Shown piece by piece: positions 13,300 to 24,208 of a stretch of DNA of 64,000 nt. The notes below the pieces were generated by a model. That model worked only from the letters and a program-made list of their open reading frames with translations. It did no database searches and was not told where the DNA came from. The DNA lies in NCBI GenBank assembly GCA_018398815.1, contig CM031604.1, positions 55,500,135-55,564,134 on the forward strand. The letters are read 5' to 3'. Each line of letters opens with the position of its first letter. The stretch's first letter is position 1. The position numbers and the translations under genes were made by a program. This stretch comes from Conus ventricosus (Eukaryota > Mollusca > Gastropoda > Neogastropoda > Conidae).

Positions 13300-13785
13300 G
13301 TTATTCTGCCGTTATTTCTTATATATAGGTGGATTTTAATGAAATTTGGTATATAGAAAGGTTATCACACACAAATGGCACTTCTATATAGTGTTCCAAA
13401 ATTTGACCGTTAAAAACCGTTATTCTTAACATATTGTCCAATTTGGATGAAATTTGATATGTACACAGGCTTTAGCCCAGTGAGGACTAAAATACCGGTT
13501 TCAAAAGTGCATATCGGTTATATAACCGTTAAACCGTTATTTTGCCGTTATTTTTTATATATTGGTGGGTTTTAATGAAATTTTGTATATAGAAAGGTCA
13601 TCACACACAAATGGCACTTCCATGCAGTGTTTCAAAATCTGACCGTTAAAAACCGTTATTCTTGACATATTGTCCGATTTGGATGAAATTTGGTATGTAC
13701 ACAGGCTTTAGCCCAGTGAGGACTAAAATACCAGTTTCAAAAGTGTACATCGGTTAAATAACCGTTAAAACCGTTATTTTGCCTT
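13300..13785. repeat. ~237-bp tandem repeat, two copies
   Basis: Two consecutive copies share ATCACACACAAATGGCACTT, TTGGATGAAATTTG and CTTTAGCCCAGTGAGGACTA. They lie within HINE-like copy 1, between its 140-bp array and its 3' end, and also carry CCGTTA boxes. The second HINE-like copy lacks this block. Confidence 0.9.
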
Positions 13786-13870
13786 TATTTCTTATCTCAT
13801 AAAGCACTTGGCTGATTTATAAGCGGTTTGGAAAACTGGGAGTACGTTTATATGCTTCGCATCTTGTTTT

Positions 13871-14001
13871 AGTTTAAAACTGTCCATTATGTTCTCATGT
13901 TGTTGTTGTTGTTGTTGTTGTTCCCACAATATTGATAAATAGTCTTCAACGAATGTAAAAATGAATCCAGCATAAGCGGAAATAGCAGTCATGGTCTTTT
14001 T
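13871..14001. repeat. short spacer with (TTG)n between the two elements
   Basis: About 130 bp separate the two Helentron-like copies. The spacer contains a GTT/TTG trinucleotide tract (13899-13921) and nothing else recognisable. Confidence 0.7.
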
Positions 14002-14055
14002 GTACTCCAAGTTCTTAAAGAACAGGGAGTACTTTAGAATGGGAACGAAGAAATG

Positions 14056-14129
<74 letters not shown>

Positions 14130-15045
14130 GGTCAAAATGTGTTCCACTCACTCCAGACAAAACTACTGGGCCGATCTTTCTAAAAATTTGTAGGTATGTT
14201 CACTATGAGTCGAGGATGATGCCCGATGTTTTAGTTTACCGTTACAGCCGTTACTAACGGCTGTAACGGCCTGTAACGGTTTTTCTTCTCCATAGAATAT
14301 CTCAGAAACTACTTGGCTGATCTTTGTGAAAATTAGCAGGTATGTTCATTATGGGTCACGGATGATGCCCGATGTTTTAGTTTACCCCGTTACAGCAGCC
14401 TGTAACGGGTTTTTTTCTTTATGGAATATCTCAAAAAGTACTTGGCCGGTCTTTCTGAAAATGTATAGGTGTGTTCACTATGGGTCACGGATGATGCCCG
14501 ATGTTTTAGTTTACCGTTACAGCCGTTACTAACGGCCTGTAACGCCTTTTCTTCTTTATGGAATATCTCAGAAAGTACTTGGCCGATCTTTGTGAAAATT
14601 AGCAGGTATGTTCAATATGGGTCACGGATGATGCCCGATGTTTTAGTTTACCCCGTTATAGCCGTTACTAACGGCTGTAACAGCCTGTAACGGTTTTTCT
14701 TCTTTATAGAATATCTCAAAAAGTACTTGGCCGATCTTTCTGAAAATTTGTAGGAATGTTCATTATGGGTCACGGATGATGCCCGATGTTTAAGTGTACC
14801 GTTATAGCCATTACTAACGGCCCATAATGGTTTTCTTCTTTATGGAAAATCTTAGAAAGGTCTTGGCCGATCTTTCTGAAAATTTGCATGTATGTTCATT
14901 ATAGGTCACAGACGATGGCCGATGTTTACCAGAATAGCCATTATTAACGGTTACACCAGTCCAAGACGGTTTTTCCTCTTTATGGAATATCTCACGCGTA
15001 TTCAGGATAAACTGGGAGTACGTTTATATGCTTTGCATCTTGTTT
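14002..15045 (+). mobile_element. Helentron/HINE-like non-autonomous element, copy 2
   Basis: This copy has the same architecture as copy 1. The left end is GTACTCCAAGTTCT (14002-14015), followed by the shared AACAGGGAGTACTTTAGAAT block. A ~70-nt GT tract (14057-14125) comes next, then about six ~140-bp units, each with CTTTATGGAATATCTC, CTTGGCCGATCTTTCTGAAA and GATGATGCCCGATGTTT. The right subterminal repeat AACTGGGAGTAC lies at 15010-15021 and the 3' hairpin ATGC-TTT-GCAT at 15028-15038. It has more 140-bp units than copy 1 but lacks the 237-bp repeats. The two lie head-to-tail, which suggests tandem insertion or a duplication. No protein is encoded. Confidence 0.6.
14239..14269. repeat. 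second copy of the 31-bp TAACGG palindrome
   Basis: This is identical to the palindrome at 12836-12866 and lies at the equivalent position in the first tandem unit of the second element. Later units keep only shortened versions. Confidence 0.9.
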
Positions 15046-15303
15046 TTGTTTGTTTTGTTTTGTTTTGTTTTCGTGACTTTAGAGTTGATGCTAAGATCAC
15101 GAAGAAAATATTACGTCAAAATATAGATGATCTTCCTTCTTTGTGGGTTTTTATAGATCGTCTAGTGACGTTGAGATGACGTTTCATGTACGATTTTGAG
15201 TGTATTTTAACACGAGATGAAGTTACTAAAAGTGAACTGAACCCCTTTTACTTAGTACTGATTACGTAAAGCCTCTTAATGTGACAACCAAATGCATGCA
15301 CAC

Positions 15304-15307
<4 letters not shown>

Positions 15308-15378
<71 letters not shown>

Positions 15379-15458
15379 TGAGTTCAAAGCGGATTTTTTT
15401 TTCCTTCTCTTTCTTTCCTTCCTTCCTTCCTTCCTTCCTTTCTTTCTTTCTTTCTTTT
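15308..15458. repeat. (GT)n followed by (CCTT)n/(CTTT)n microsatellite
   Basis: About 65 nt of GT repeats (15309-15375) are followed by a pyrimidine tract of CTTC/CTTT tetramers (15404-15457). Long frames predicted here are repeat artefacts. Confidence 0.95.
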
Positions 15459-17895
15459 CAGGACGCTTCACAGAGAAGCAAACGGTACATTGCACAACTG
15501 ACAGCGAATTATTCCGCACACACTGAAACCATTCATCCAAGTCATAAGCAGAGATCTGACACGCACACCTCTTCTTAACATACAGACCTGAAAAGAGTTG
15601 ATAATTACACCGTTCAGCGTTGTTTACGTGCTGGGCTGGGACCGACGTGAAACGCTGCCTTCTTCCACCTACCGTTGTGCTGCGGAGAACGTCATGAACT
15701 TGAAATTTGGAGATAGTCGGCACTGAACCTCAAAGGCATATAATTCTATTGAGTTTCGGGGATGGGCTTCTGGAGAGAGACGATGGGGTTCTGGAGAAAG
15801 TACGGGGATACCATCTTCAGGGATAGTTAGGCCTTTAATTTTCAATGTCTGTCTATCCAACTCCTATCCGTATCTATCTGTATATCTGTATATCTATCTG
15901 TCTGCCTGCCTGCCTGTCTGTTTGTCTGATTATGAGCTTGTATGACTGCCTACTTGTCTGTCTGCCTGTTTATCAGTCTTTCGATCGATTTCTCCATCTG
16001 TCGGCATATTCAGTGTTGTGTCTCTAGACCGTGTGTGCCTTATTCTAAGAGGTTGTTCTACGTTTAATTCATGGAATAATCCAGTCAAGCTGTCATAATT
16101 TGATGAGTTTCTTGTAAAGTGAACGGTACGATAAGCTGATGTGCATAAATTTCAGTTTCATTTCAGTTTAAGTACATGTCTTTCTTTCCCATTGTATAAA
16201 AGCATCCAAAAGAAGGTTAATTTTGTTTTTAAAGAATCCAAAAGGAAGCTAATTTTGTGTCTTTGAATAGCAGGATGTGGATCAAATGGCATATTCCCTT
16301 TGGAATAAGATTGTGCGTGTTAGAACTGAAAATCCTAATGAAAGATTGTTTGTGTTAGAATGAGGAAATAAAACACCTAACTGGACAGCAACACTCACGT
16401 CGAATCTACACAAAATAACACCTGAAAATCGATTGCGGTGGGTCGATGGGACATGTCAAAGCAGTAAGTACATCTATTATTTTAGCAATGAATATAGATG
16501 GATGTTTACCATGTGAAAATGATTTTACTACTTTAAGCGATGGAATAACAAAACCAGACCCGGCCTCTTTAGTTTGCATTAATAAGACATCTCTATACAA
16601 GTTAAGATGGTTGAGATATTTGTTTTGCATTCTCATCTTTGCTGAATTTGATTAGATACAGGGTTGATCAGCTTTCTTCGCATCGAACTTTGCTCTGCAT
16701 GCTCCTTTCCCAAACTGGAATGGGATCCATGTGAGACGTCTTGGCCAATGATCCACAATGTAGGCCTACACCAGTTTCCTTACACAAATCCCCAGTATAG
16801 GAACCAACAGCGGGCAGAGAGATGTGTCTTGCTCTTCTTTTTTTTTTTTTTTTTCCTTTTCTTTTTGTTTTTTGGACGATTAAACCCGGGGTTCATAAAA
16901 GTTCATGTGCCTATTTCATTTACATCTTCCATGGCTGAACACTTCATGACGTATTTTGCGAGTGTTATTTCCCTGTTTCTGTTAACGATATTATGGCAAA
17001 CAAAATCGAGCTTAGATAGGTGTAATGAAAGATTTTGTTTACAAAACAGAATACGATGGTTCACATATGCTGTCAGAGAAAGATTTTTACTTGAACATCC
17101 TCTTCTGCAATCCCTTCGACGCCCTCCCTTCCCCCCCCCTCCCCCTCTCATTTCATGATCGCCCCCTTTACTCCTCCCTACCCCTTGTCCCTCAACTGAC
17201 TTCTCCTTTATTTTCGTCCTTTTCTTTTCTAACTGATTGGCAATTCTTAGATGAGAAACATACAACCAGTGTGTTTTCATCCCCAATTGGCAATCGATCG
17301 CACACGGGCCTTCGCTCTTACCCATAATCCCTAATCCAGCTCTGACGCTAATCTCTTCATTTGTTCTTCTTCGTACATTCAGACAGGAATCTCAGATGCA
17401 CTGACAAAAGCTGCTGTACGGCGAAGGCCCTCCGGAGATCCATAGAGCTTCTCCCACCTCGATGTGTCAGCAGGCCAGGTCTCTGCTCTTAACTTTTGAA
17501 TCGCTTTACAAAAAAGTCGATATCTGATGGGCATAAATAAATAGTTATGTTTAAAATCCGGACCTCAGTGGTAGCCATAGCTGACAGTGAAGGGTTTAGC
17601 ATTTACAATGCAAACTCAGGCGAACATTGTGGGTTTTATATACCCCCAAGCTTATGTTCGTAGCATTCGGCCATATCCATACCATCGGTTTATGGGGGGC
17701 GTGCTCTCTTCCGAAGGATGGTGATAGGATTTAACATGCGCGTTAAGATATCATGCATGCGTCAACGCACGGACCCTTGATTTACCTGTTGTTGCATTCG
17801 AAGGACTGTGACAGGGATTGGTATTTAGTGAATGGTGTTATTAATAAAATGATGTTGACTCGGTGGTAAAATTCTGTGGTCCCGTCTTTGCTCGT
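15459..17895. other. non-coding stretch, no gene recognised
   Basis: The region contains a TATC/TGCC-type degenerate tetranucleotide tract (15845-15975), T-rich and C-rich runs (16837-16875, 17130-17170) and ordinary sequence. Open frames of 70-160 codons occur, but none shows a recognisable domain or splice context. Confidence 0.4.
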
Positions 17896-17897
17896 AT

Positions 17898-17900
17898 GAC

Positions 17901-17964
<64 letters not shown>

Positions 17965-18062
17965 CATGATGGTTCTTTCTTTATATGTTTTACTCGGTGT
18001 GTGTGTGTGTGTGTGTGTGTGTGCTTACGTGCGTGCTCGCGCGCACGCGTGTGTGTGTACAC
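17898..18062. repeat. (CT)n, (GT)n and CG-alternating tracts
   Basis: Two CT tracts (17900-17959) are followed by GT repeats (17998-18022) and an alternating purine-pyrimidine stretch GCTCGCGCGCACGCGTGTGT (18033-18052) of the type that favours Z-DNA. Confidence 0.9.
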
Positions 18063-18268
18063 TGGGAGCTGGTAAAGTAAGACAAGGAATGCACGACGCC
18101 AACGACGTGCTGACTGACTGCTTCGACAGGGTGGCGTTTGGTCGGCTGGGGCTTAGGCTACAATAGAACTGAATGCAAATGAATACAGCCAGTAAGTAAC
18201 CAAGCGCTGGCAGTCACCAGAATGAATAGCGCACTGCTAGGGGTATGAATCAAAAAGAAAAAAAGAGA

Positions 18269-19128
18269 CCAGCCGCCGTGGCGAAGTGGTTAGCGTCGCG
18301 GACTCCCGGCTGGGAGGTCGTGGGTTCGAATCCCATCAGAGTCATGTGGGTTTTTTCTGCCCCGACCGGCTCCTACCCAGAGTTGAGTTTGCTGCTGACT
18401 CAGTTGGGAAGACTGGGACCACACAGTCGAGTTTCATCCACTTAATGGATGCGTTTCTGAGAGTGTTGCTCAAATTTCCTGACCAACACTGCAGGTGCAT
18501 GTATCTCTCGGGCCTGGTTCACGCCAGGATATATTATGAAAGGAAGCGTAGAGTACAGCCCTGTCATGTAGTCTCCGACCGAAATGGAAATCCGTAGCAT
18601 CATCTTAATCATCCTCATTCCCATTGATCAGCATTAAAAAAAAAATGTCTCAAATTCTGTGGCCCTTCATGCCCTGCTCTCATGGTGACCTCAATTTCGA
18701 TGTCCTCTCCACGTCCGTGGCCTTGGTTTGCTTCCGTCGGGGTCACCGGTATCGGCGAGTCCATGGGGGCTGTCGTTGGACGGACGTGGTGGCGCCCTCC
18801 GGGGGAAGAGCTCACTCACGCCGGCTCCGCGACTAAGCAATTATTGTCGTCAGTAGGGGGCTTAGTAGGTGGTGTCCTGCGTATATTGGATCAGAACAGG
18901 CGCCACTGAACACCACCGAGGTGACTCGGCAGCAGTGCAGTGTCTCCTCCGGTGGGTTGCCTCTTGACGACTTGACATTGACTGCTCCCTGTGGATTGCT
19001 GGTGCCGGGGCTGCGGCGGGGCCGGCCGGGCTATGGCTGTGGACGGGGTGTCGGAATGAGCGGTGTGGGTGCACTGCCTCTGAGGTGACGCAGAGGTTGG
19101 GACAGCAAAAAAAAAAAAAAAAAAAAAA
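18269..19128 (+). mobile_element. long tRNA-headed SINE (~860 bp), younger copy
   Basis: The head carries a tRNA-like RNA polymerase III promoter: an A-box region TGGCGAAGTGGTTAGCG near 18279 and a canonical B box GGTTCGAATCC near 18323. A body of several blocks follows (GAGTTTGCTGCTGACTCAGT, GAGTTTCATCCACTTAATGG, GCAGTGTCTCCTCCGGTGGG) and ends in a 22-nt A tail after GGTTGGGACAGC. The same order is seen, reverse-oriented, at 41821-42660 and, diverged, at 52945-53777. About 860 bp is long for a SINE, and an internal A run near 18635 marks a possible join between a short SINE and a second module. It encodes no protein. Specific family membership cannot be named from sequence alone. Confidence 0.85.
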
Positions 19129-19264
19129 GACAAAAAGACAGTGCGAGAGGGGTGCCCTGCCTGTACCAGTAACGACAGAGATCCACCCGATGTTCTCTGG
19201 ACCGAGACAGACGGGTTTATTGTTCGCTTCTACACTTTTACTGTCCCGTAGGCTTACTTTTTAA

Positions 19265-19347
19265 ACCACACACACACACTCGGACGCGCGCGCGAGCACA
19301 CACACACGCACGCATGCACGCATGCATACATGCACGCACTCACGCAC

Positions 19348-19416
<69 letters not shown>

Positions 19417-19445
19417 ACACAAACACACACAAACACACGCGCGCG

Positions 19446-19501
<56 letters not shown>
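19265..19501. repeat. mixed CA/GA/CG microsatellite belt
   Basis: CA- and CG-rich sequence passes into GA repeats (19351-19413), then CACAAACACAC, then a pure CG tract (19438-19453) and a ~48-nt CA tract to 19500. The CG+CA part is a strong Z-DNA-type alternating sequence. Confidence 0.95.
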
Positions 19502-19502
<1 letters not shown>

Positions 19503-20126
19503 CTCATCTGAGTCTATTCATAGCCGCCGCCACTCAGCAACGAATCTATAAAGACAACGCATGCAGTTTGACCTGATCTCGCTTATTACGAACGTACAAC
19601 TGTGGCAAAGCAAGAGCAGTATCTGTTGCTCTTCACAAGGCGAATGCTGAATTTAACGTCTTCACAAAGATTTTAAGGATAAGTTTTTTCCTATGCGATT
19701 GTCTTGGTTAGAAGGGGTGCCGTGGTTTAGAGGTTCGTGATCTGTGTTCTCTCATATTGGAAATAATATTACTGCGGGAAGCACTTCAAGACTACCAACA
19801 ACAATGTCTCCCATCAATGTCCTTTAGAGGGCGGGCTTTTTTTTTTTTTTTCTTTTTTTCTTTTCCGACAAATCCATGTTTCGCTTGTCGACTATCTGCG
19901 GCAGTCAGCCAGGCAGAACCTCGGTGGCAACACACCACAAAATTATACCTTGAGAAGGTATTAAGAAGAAATAACTTTTACAGGTCGAAGGGAAGTTAGT
20001 TGAGAGAATTCGTGTTTGAGTTCAAAAGCGGTTCACATATGACGAGTCGTTAAAGGATGTAAAATGTGTGACCAGTTTACTGGATATGAAAACTATAGGA
20101 AACTAAATCGACACAAACAAATGTAC
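19502..20126. other. non-coding stretch, nothing recognised
   Basis: Apart from a T-rich run at 19837-19861, this is ordinary sequence with no supported gene. Confidence 0.4.
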
Positions 20127-20145
20127 GCATGCACGCGCGCGCGCG

Positions 20146-20215
<70 letters not shown>

Positions 20216-20280
20216 CGCGCGCACTCACACACACTCACATTAAAAAAAAAAAAAAAAAAAAAAACAGCAGCAGCAGCAGC
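20127..20280. repeat. (CG)n(CA)n tract with poly(A) and (CAG)n
   Basis: An alternating run, CACGCGCGCGCGCGCGCGCG and then ~60 nt of CA, extends from 20130 to 20213. It is followed by a 23-nt A run (20242-20264) and a short CAG trinucleotide tract. Confidence 0.95.
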
Positions 20281-20636
20281 GTCAGTAGCAGTAACAACAT
20301 TGACAAAACAGTGTGAACTGTTGCTAGCAAAGTATACGGAACTGAAATTGTTAGATTTTTTTTTTGTTTTCAGAACGACTGATGTGATCAAGAGAAATCA
20401 ATAAAGCGTTTTGGAATTTTATAAATCAAACTGCAAGACATTTGGGAGGGAAATTCTTATATTTGGAAAAAAAAAAGTGGAAAGTTGCTGGCAAGTTACA
20501 CAGAACTGAAATAAGATAGCAACTTCTTTCAAAGTGACATCTTGCTACCTAAGAATTAATTCGAAACATAAAAGAACGCAATTTTGCTGGCTGAGTTGAT
20601 ACGGACAGGACTTCCACTTATGTTGCTACTGTTAGT
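20281..20636. other. non-coding stretch, nothing recognised
   Basis: This short AT-rich interval with a few A and T runs lies before the minisatellite. No feature is supported. Confidence 0.4.
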
Positions 20637-21770
20637 GATTATTCTCTTTGTCCTGGTGTGTATTTGGTGATTGTTCTCTTTGTCCTGGTGTGCATTGGTG
20701 ATTATTCTCTTTGTCCTGGTGTGTATTTGGTGATTGTTCTCTTTGTCCTGGAGTGTATTGGTGATTGTTCTCTTTGTCCTGGTGTGTATTGGTGATTGTT
20801 CTCTTTGTCCTGGTGTGTATTGGTGATTATTCTCTTTGTCCTGGTGTGTATTTGGTGATTGTTCTCTTTGTCCTGGTGTGTATTGGTGATTGTATTGGTG
20901 ATTGTTCTCTTTGTCCTGGTGTGCATTGGTGATTGTTCTCTTTGTCCTGGTGTGCATTGGTGATTGTTCTCTTTGTCCTGGTGTGTATTGTGATTGTTCT
21001 CTTTGTCCTGGTGTGTATTGTGATTGTTCTCTTTGTCCTGGTGTGCTTTTTGGTGATTGTTCTCTTTGTCCTGGTGTGTATTTGGTGATTGTTCTCTTGT
21101 CCTGGTGTGTATTTGGTGATTGTTATCTTTGTCCTGATGTGTATTGGTGATTGTTCTCTTTGTCCTGGTGTGTATTGGTGATTGTTCTCTTTGTCCTGGT
21201 GTGTATTGGTGATTGTTCTCTTTGTCCTGGTGTGTATTGGTGATTGTTCTCTTTGTCCTGGTGTGCTTTTTGGTGATTGTTCTCTTTGTCCTGGTGTGTA
21301 TTTGGTGATTGTTCTCTTTGTCCTGATGTGTATTTGGTGATTGTTCTCTTTGTCCCGATGTGTATTGGTGATTGTTATCTTTGTCCTGGTGTGTATTGGT
21401 GATTGTTCTCTTTGTCCTGGTGTGTATTGGTGATTGTTCTCTTTGTCCTGGTGTGCTTTTTGGTGATTGTTCTCTTTGTCCTGGTGTGCGTTTTGGTGAT
21501 TGTTCTCTTTGTCCTGGTGTGTATTTGGTGATTGTTCTCTTTGTCCTGATGTGTATTGGTGATTGTTCTCTTTGTCCTGGTGTGTATTGGTGATTGTTCT
21601 TCTTGTCCTGTGTGTTATTGGTGATTGTTCTCTTTGTCCTGGTGTGCATTGGTGATTGTTCTCTTTGTCCTGGTGTGTATTGGTGATTGTTCTTCTTGTC
21701 CTGGTGTGTATTGGTGATTGTTCTCTTTGTCCTGGTGTGTATTTGTGATTGTTCTCTTTGTCCTGTGTCT
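20637..21770. repeat. 30-bp minisatellite, about 36 units
   Basis: I count 36 occurrences of the core TCTCTTTGTCCTGGTGTGTA (with variants), spaced about 28-33 bp apart and joined by TTGGTGATTGT. Units vary by single substitutions (GCATT versus GTATT, GCTTTTT) and 1-2 bp indels. Because the modal unit is a multiple of three and lacks stops, all minus-strand frames stay open, giving a 315-codon frame that I do not consider a gene. There are no unique spacers, so this is not a CRISPR-like array. Confidence 0.97.
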
Positions 21771-21825
21771 ACAAAGAAGTATACTCCTATTTAAGATTCC
21801 ACCTCCCCCACCCCCTCCGCCACGG

Positions 21826-21886
21826 ACACACACACACACGCACACACAAACACACGCGCGCGCGCGGACACGCACGCATGCACGCA

Positions 21887-21918
<32 letters not shown>

Positions 21919-21960
21919 CACACACACACAAACGAGGCGTGCGCACGTTTTTTTTTTTTT
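21826..21960. repeat. CA/CG/GCAC microsatellite and T run
   Basis: CA repeats, a CG stretch (21855-21867), a GCAC tetramer array (21876-21906), further CA repeats and a T run at 21948-21961 lie immediately after the minisatellite. Confidence 0.95.
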
Positions 21961-22720
21961 TCTTTTCTTTTTCTCCCTCTGTTTAATGAAAGGTAGGGAA
22001 GGGGCCTCTAACATAGAATATTGCCGAGAAATCTTGGCTGACTTCTATTCAACATTCCAGAGCAGACAAGAACATGGGCATTGACCGCCCGGGCAACAGC
22101 TTTAGTGTAGAAGAAAAAGAAACACCCGAAGGTGCTGGGGGGGACCCAGAGAAGCACTGTCCTCATCTGCCTTTAGAGCGGTCCTGTACCACCCTTGGAG
22201 GCCTGCGCTGTGTTGACGATGGGTACAGGCACGCACAGGACACGCCATTAAGATATCAAGGGACATAACTGCTCCTGAACAGAGGTAAATCAGACTACAG
22301 GATGCAACTCATAACAGCCTTAAAGTAGCATCCCCCATGGGTGTACCAGCCCGTGTTTTCATGACTGCAGGCCCACCGGCGAAAAACACCACCCTCCAGC
22401 TGCCGAGCACACCCTATAGACCCAACCACCCCTGCCCACGGACAGATGAAGACAGTGCCACTCCAGACACAGCTAAGCTTTCGCCATAGGGTCTTATGTG
22501 CCCTCAAGAGAGAATCCAAAGTTCTATTCAACATTCCAGAGCAGACAGACAAGAACATGGGCACCTGACCGCCCGGGCAACAGCTTTAGGTTCATTCCCT
22601 TTTAAGCGGGTTTTGACTTCGTCGGTTTATTTGACAGGCAGAGATGGGTGAGGGGGGGGGTTTGGGGGGGGTGTAGCGGGTGGGGGGGGTGGGGGAGGGG
22701 GGGGGGGGGGGGGTGGGGGT

Positions 22721-22792
<72 letters not shown>
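22721..22792. repeat. uninterrupted poly(G) run, 72 nt
   Basis: Seventy-two consecutive G bases are preceded by a further G-rich stretch (22650-22720) with only scattered T and A. It is the longest homopolymer in the window. The printed length may be an assembly product. Confidence 0.85.
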
Positions 22793-22793
<1 letters not shown>

Positions 22794-23094
22794 AGGTCCC
22801 TCATAGGATTCGCCGGTTATCGGGAGTATTGGCATTCCAATGCGCCATCGAAATACTCGTCCACAGTGCATTCTGCAGTTACGGAAGTTCGTAGATCCAG
22901 TGAATGTACTGTAGCGCTTCAATTATGGAGGTCGAAAGCTGTAGCTTTGGTTCGGTCGTTTCCTTTTTCTTGTTCTTAATTTGGGGAGTTAGGAATACTC
23001 TGGAACTGGCTGTATGTCTAGGTATTAAAGAGTTTCCACTGAAATTCACAGCTGTGACTGTTGAGTCGTTTTTTACGCCCAAAATCATCATACA

Positions 23095-23122
23095 CACGCG
23101 TGCAAGCACGCGCGCGCGCACG

Positions 23123-23185
<63 letters not shown>

Positions 23186-23194
23186 ACACCAACA

Positions 23195-23238
<44 letters not shown>
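23095..23238. repeat. (CG)n(CA)n alternating tract
   Basis: CG-alternating sequence (23100-23131) passes into about 100 nt of CA repeats interrupted by TACACACACC and CACCACAC. Confidence 0.95.
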
Positions 23239-23239
<1 letters not shown>

Positions 23240-23381
23240 CATTTTTTTTTCTCCTGGAGGAAAGTCTCTGTTTGTATGAAGACTCCAGTCTCCGCAATTG
23301 CAGAATAAAAGGTAGGAAACAGGAAGAGAGGAGAAGGGAAGGGGGGAGGGGAGGAGCGGGGTGGAAGGGGAGAAAGAGGGA

Positions 23382-23382
<1 letters not shown>

Positions 23383-23430
<48 letters not shown>
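23383..23430. repeat. poly(G) run, 48 nt
   Basis: Forty-eight consecutive G bases follow a purine-rich lead (23315-23380). The run sits immediately before the next copy of the duplicated module. Confidence 0.85.
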
Positions 23431-23431
<1 letters not shown>

Positions 23432-23616
23432 CTAATATTAAGATATTACTGAGATACTTTCGTTGACTTCTAACGTTCCAGAGCAGTAAACAAAACCAAA
23501 AAAAAAAAAGATCAGCAATGGCCACCCGGCCAACAGCTTTAGTGCTTTCATTATTGGAGACCTGACAGAGAAGGTTAGGTACCGTTGGCTTTCAAAGCTG
23601 TGATTTGAAAGCAAGA

Positions 23617-23618
<2 letters not shown>

Positions 23619-23670
<52 letters not shown>
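23619..23670. repeat. (CA)n microsatellite
   Basis: About 48 nt of CA repeats followed by TACATAAATAAATAAATA. Confidence 0.95.
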
Positions 23671-23671
<1 letters not shown>

Positions 23672-24011
23672 CATAAATAAATAAATATAAAGAAAAAGAA
23701 GGAAAAAAGTCCTTTGTGGGACTGGCCGGAACCGGAGAATATAGGAATTCCAGATGCACAATATATCTATCTACTCGACTTAGCCATAGTCTATGGCTGT
23801 TCCGGTAGTCCGTATAGTAAGTAGATCCAATGTATGTACTGGAGCGCTTCAATCGTGGAGGTCGAAAGTTGTGTCACTGTTTCGATCGTCTTATTGTTCT
23901 TTGTACTGGAGAGTTAGGAATACTCCCGAATTTGCCTCTGTGTGTTGACATTAAAGATTAGGGATCGAACTTCCCAGGTGTGACTGTTGAGCCGATTTTA
24001 CGTCCAAATTC

Positions 24012-24141
24012 ATCACACACACACACGCGCGCGCGAGCGCGCGCGCGCACGCACACGCACGCACACACACACACGTACGCACGCAGGCAGGCAGGCACGC
24101 ACGCACACACGCGCGTGCCCACGCACGCATGCACGCACGCA

Positions 24142-24200
<59 letters not shown>

Positions 24201-24208
24201 TACACACA
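24012..24208. repeat. CA/CG/GCAC/CAGG microsatellite
   Basis: A CG-alternating start (24026-24050), GCAC and GCAGGCAG tetramers, then about 60 nt of CA to 24199. It is the counterpart of the tract at 23095-23238 in the duplicated module. Confidence 0.95.

Larger units (their letters stand above)
12619..13870 (+). mobile_element. Helentron/HINE-like non-autonomous element, copy 1
   Basis: The left end is GTACTCTCAGTTCT (12619-12632). The right side carries its near-complement AACTGGGAGTAC (13834-13845), forming subterminal inverted repeats. Just after the right one is a short hairpin, ATGC-TTC-GCAT (13852-13862), followed by CTTGTTTT. Inside are a GT/CTGT microsatellite (12677-12720), about three ~140-bp tandem units rich in TAACGG palindromes (12760-13200) and two ~237-bp units (13300-13785). 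Subterminal inverted repeats, an internal tandem array with a microsatellite, a 3' hairpin and a T-rich junction are the described layout of Helentron-associated elements (DINE/HINE/pearl type). There is no coding capacity. Family assignment is inference; the repeat structure is directly visible. Confidence 0.6.

Noticed and set aside
16406..16655. Overlapping open frames on both strands (about 70 codons each)
   Set aside because: They have no splice context or recognisable motif and are mutually overlapping.
18270..18340. Functional tRNA gene
   Set aside because: The A and B boxes are present, but the acceptor stem is not formed and the unit is the head of a repeated SINE.
20702..21649. 315-codon open frame on the minus strand
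   Set aside because: It is a translation of the 30-bp minisatellite; all three minus frames stay open, and no promoter, splice or domain evidence exists.
20637..21770. CRISPR-like regular array
   Set aside because: The units are contiguous without unique spacers, and the DNA is eukaryotic.
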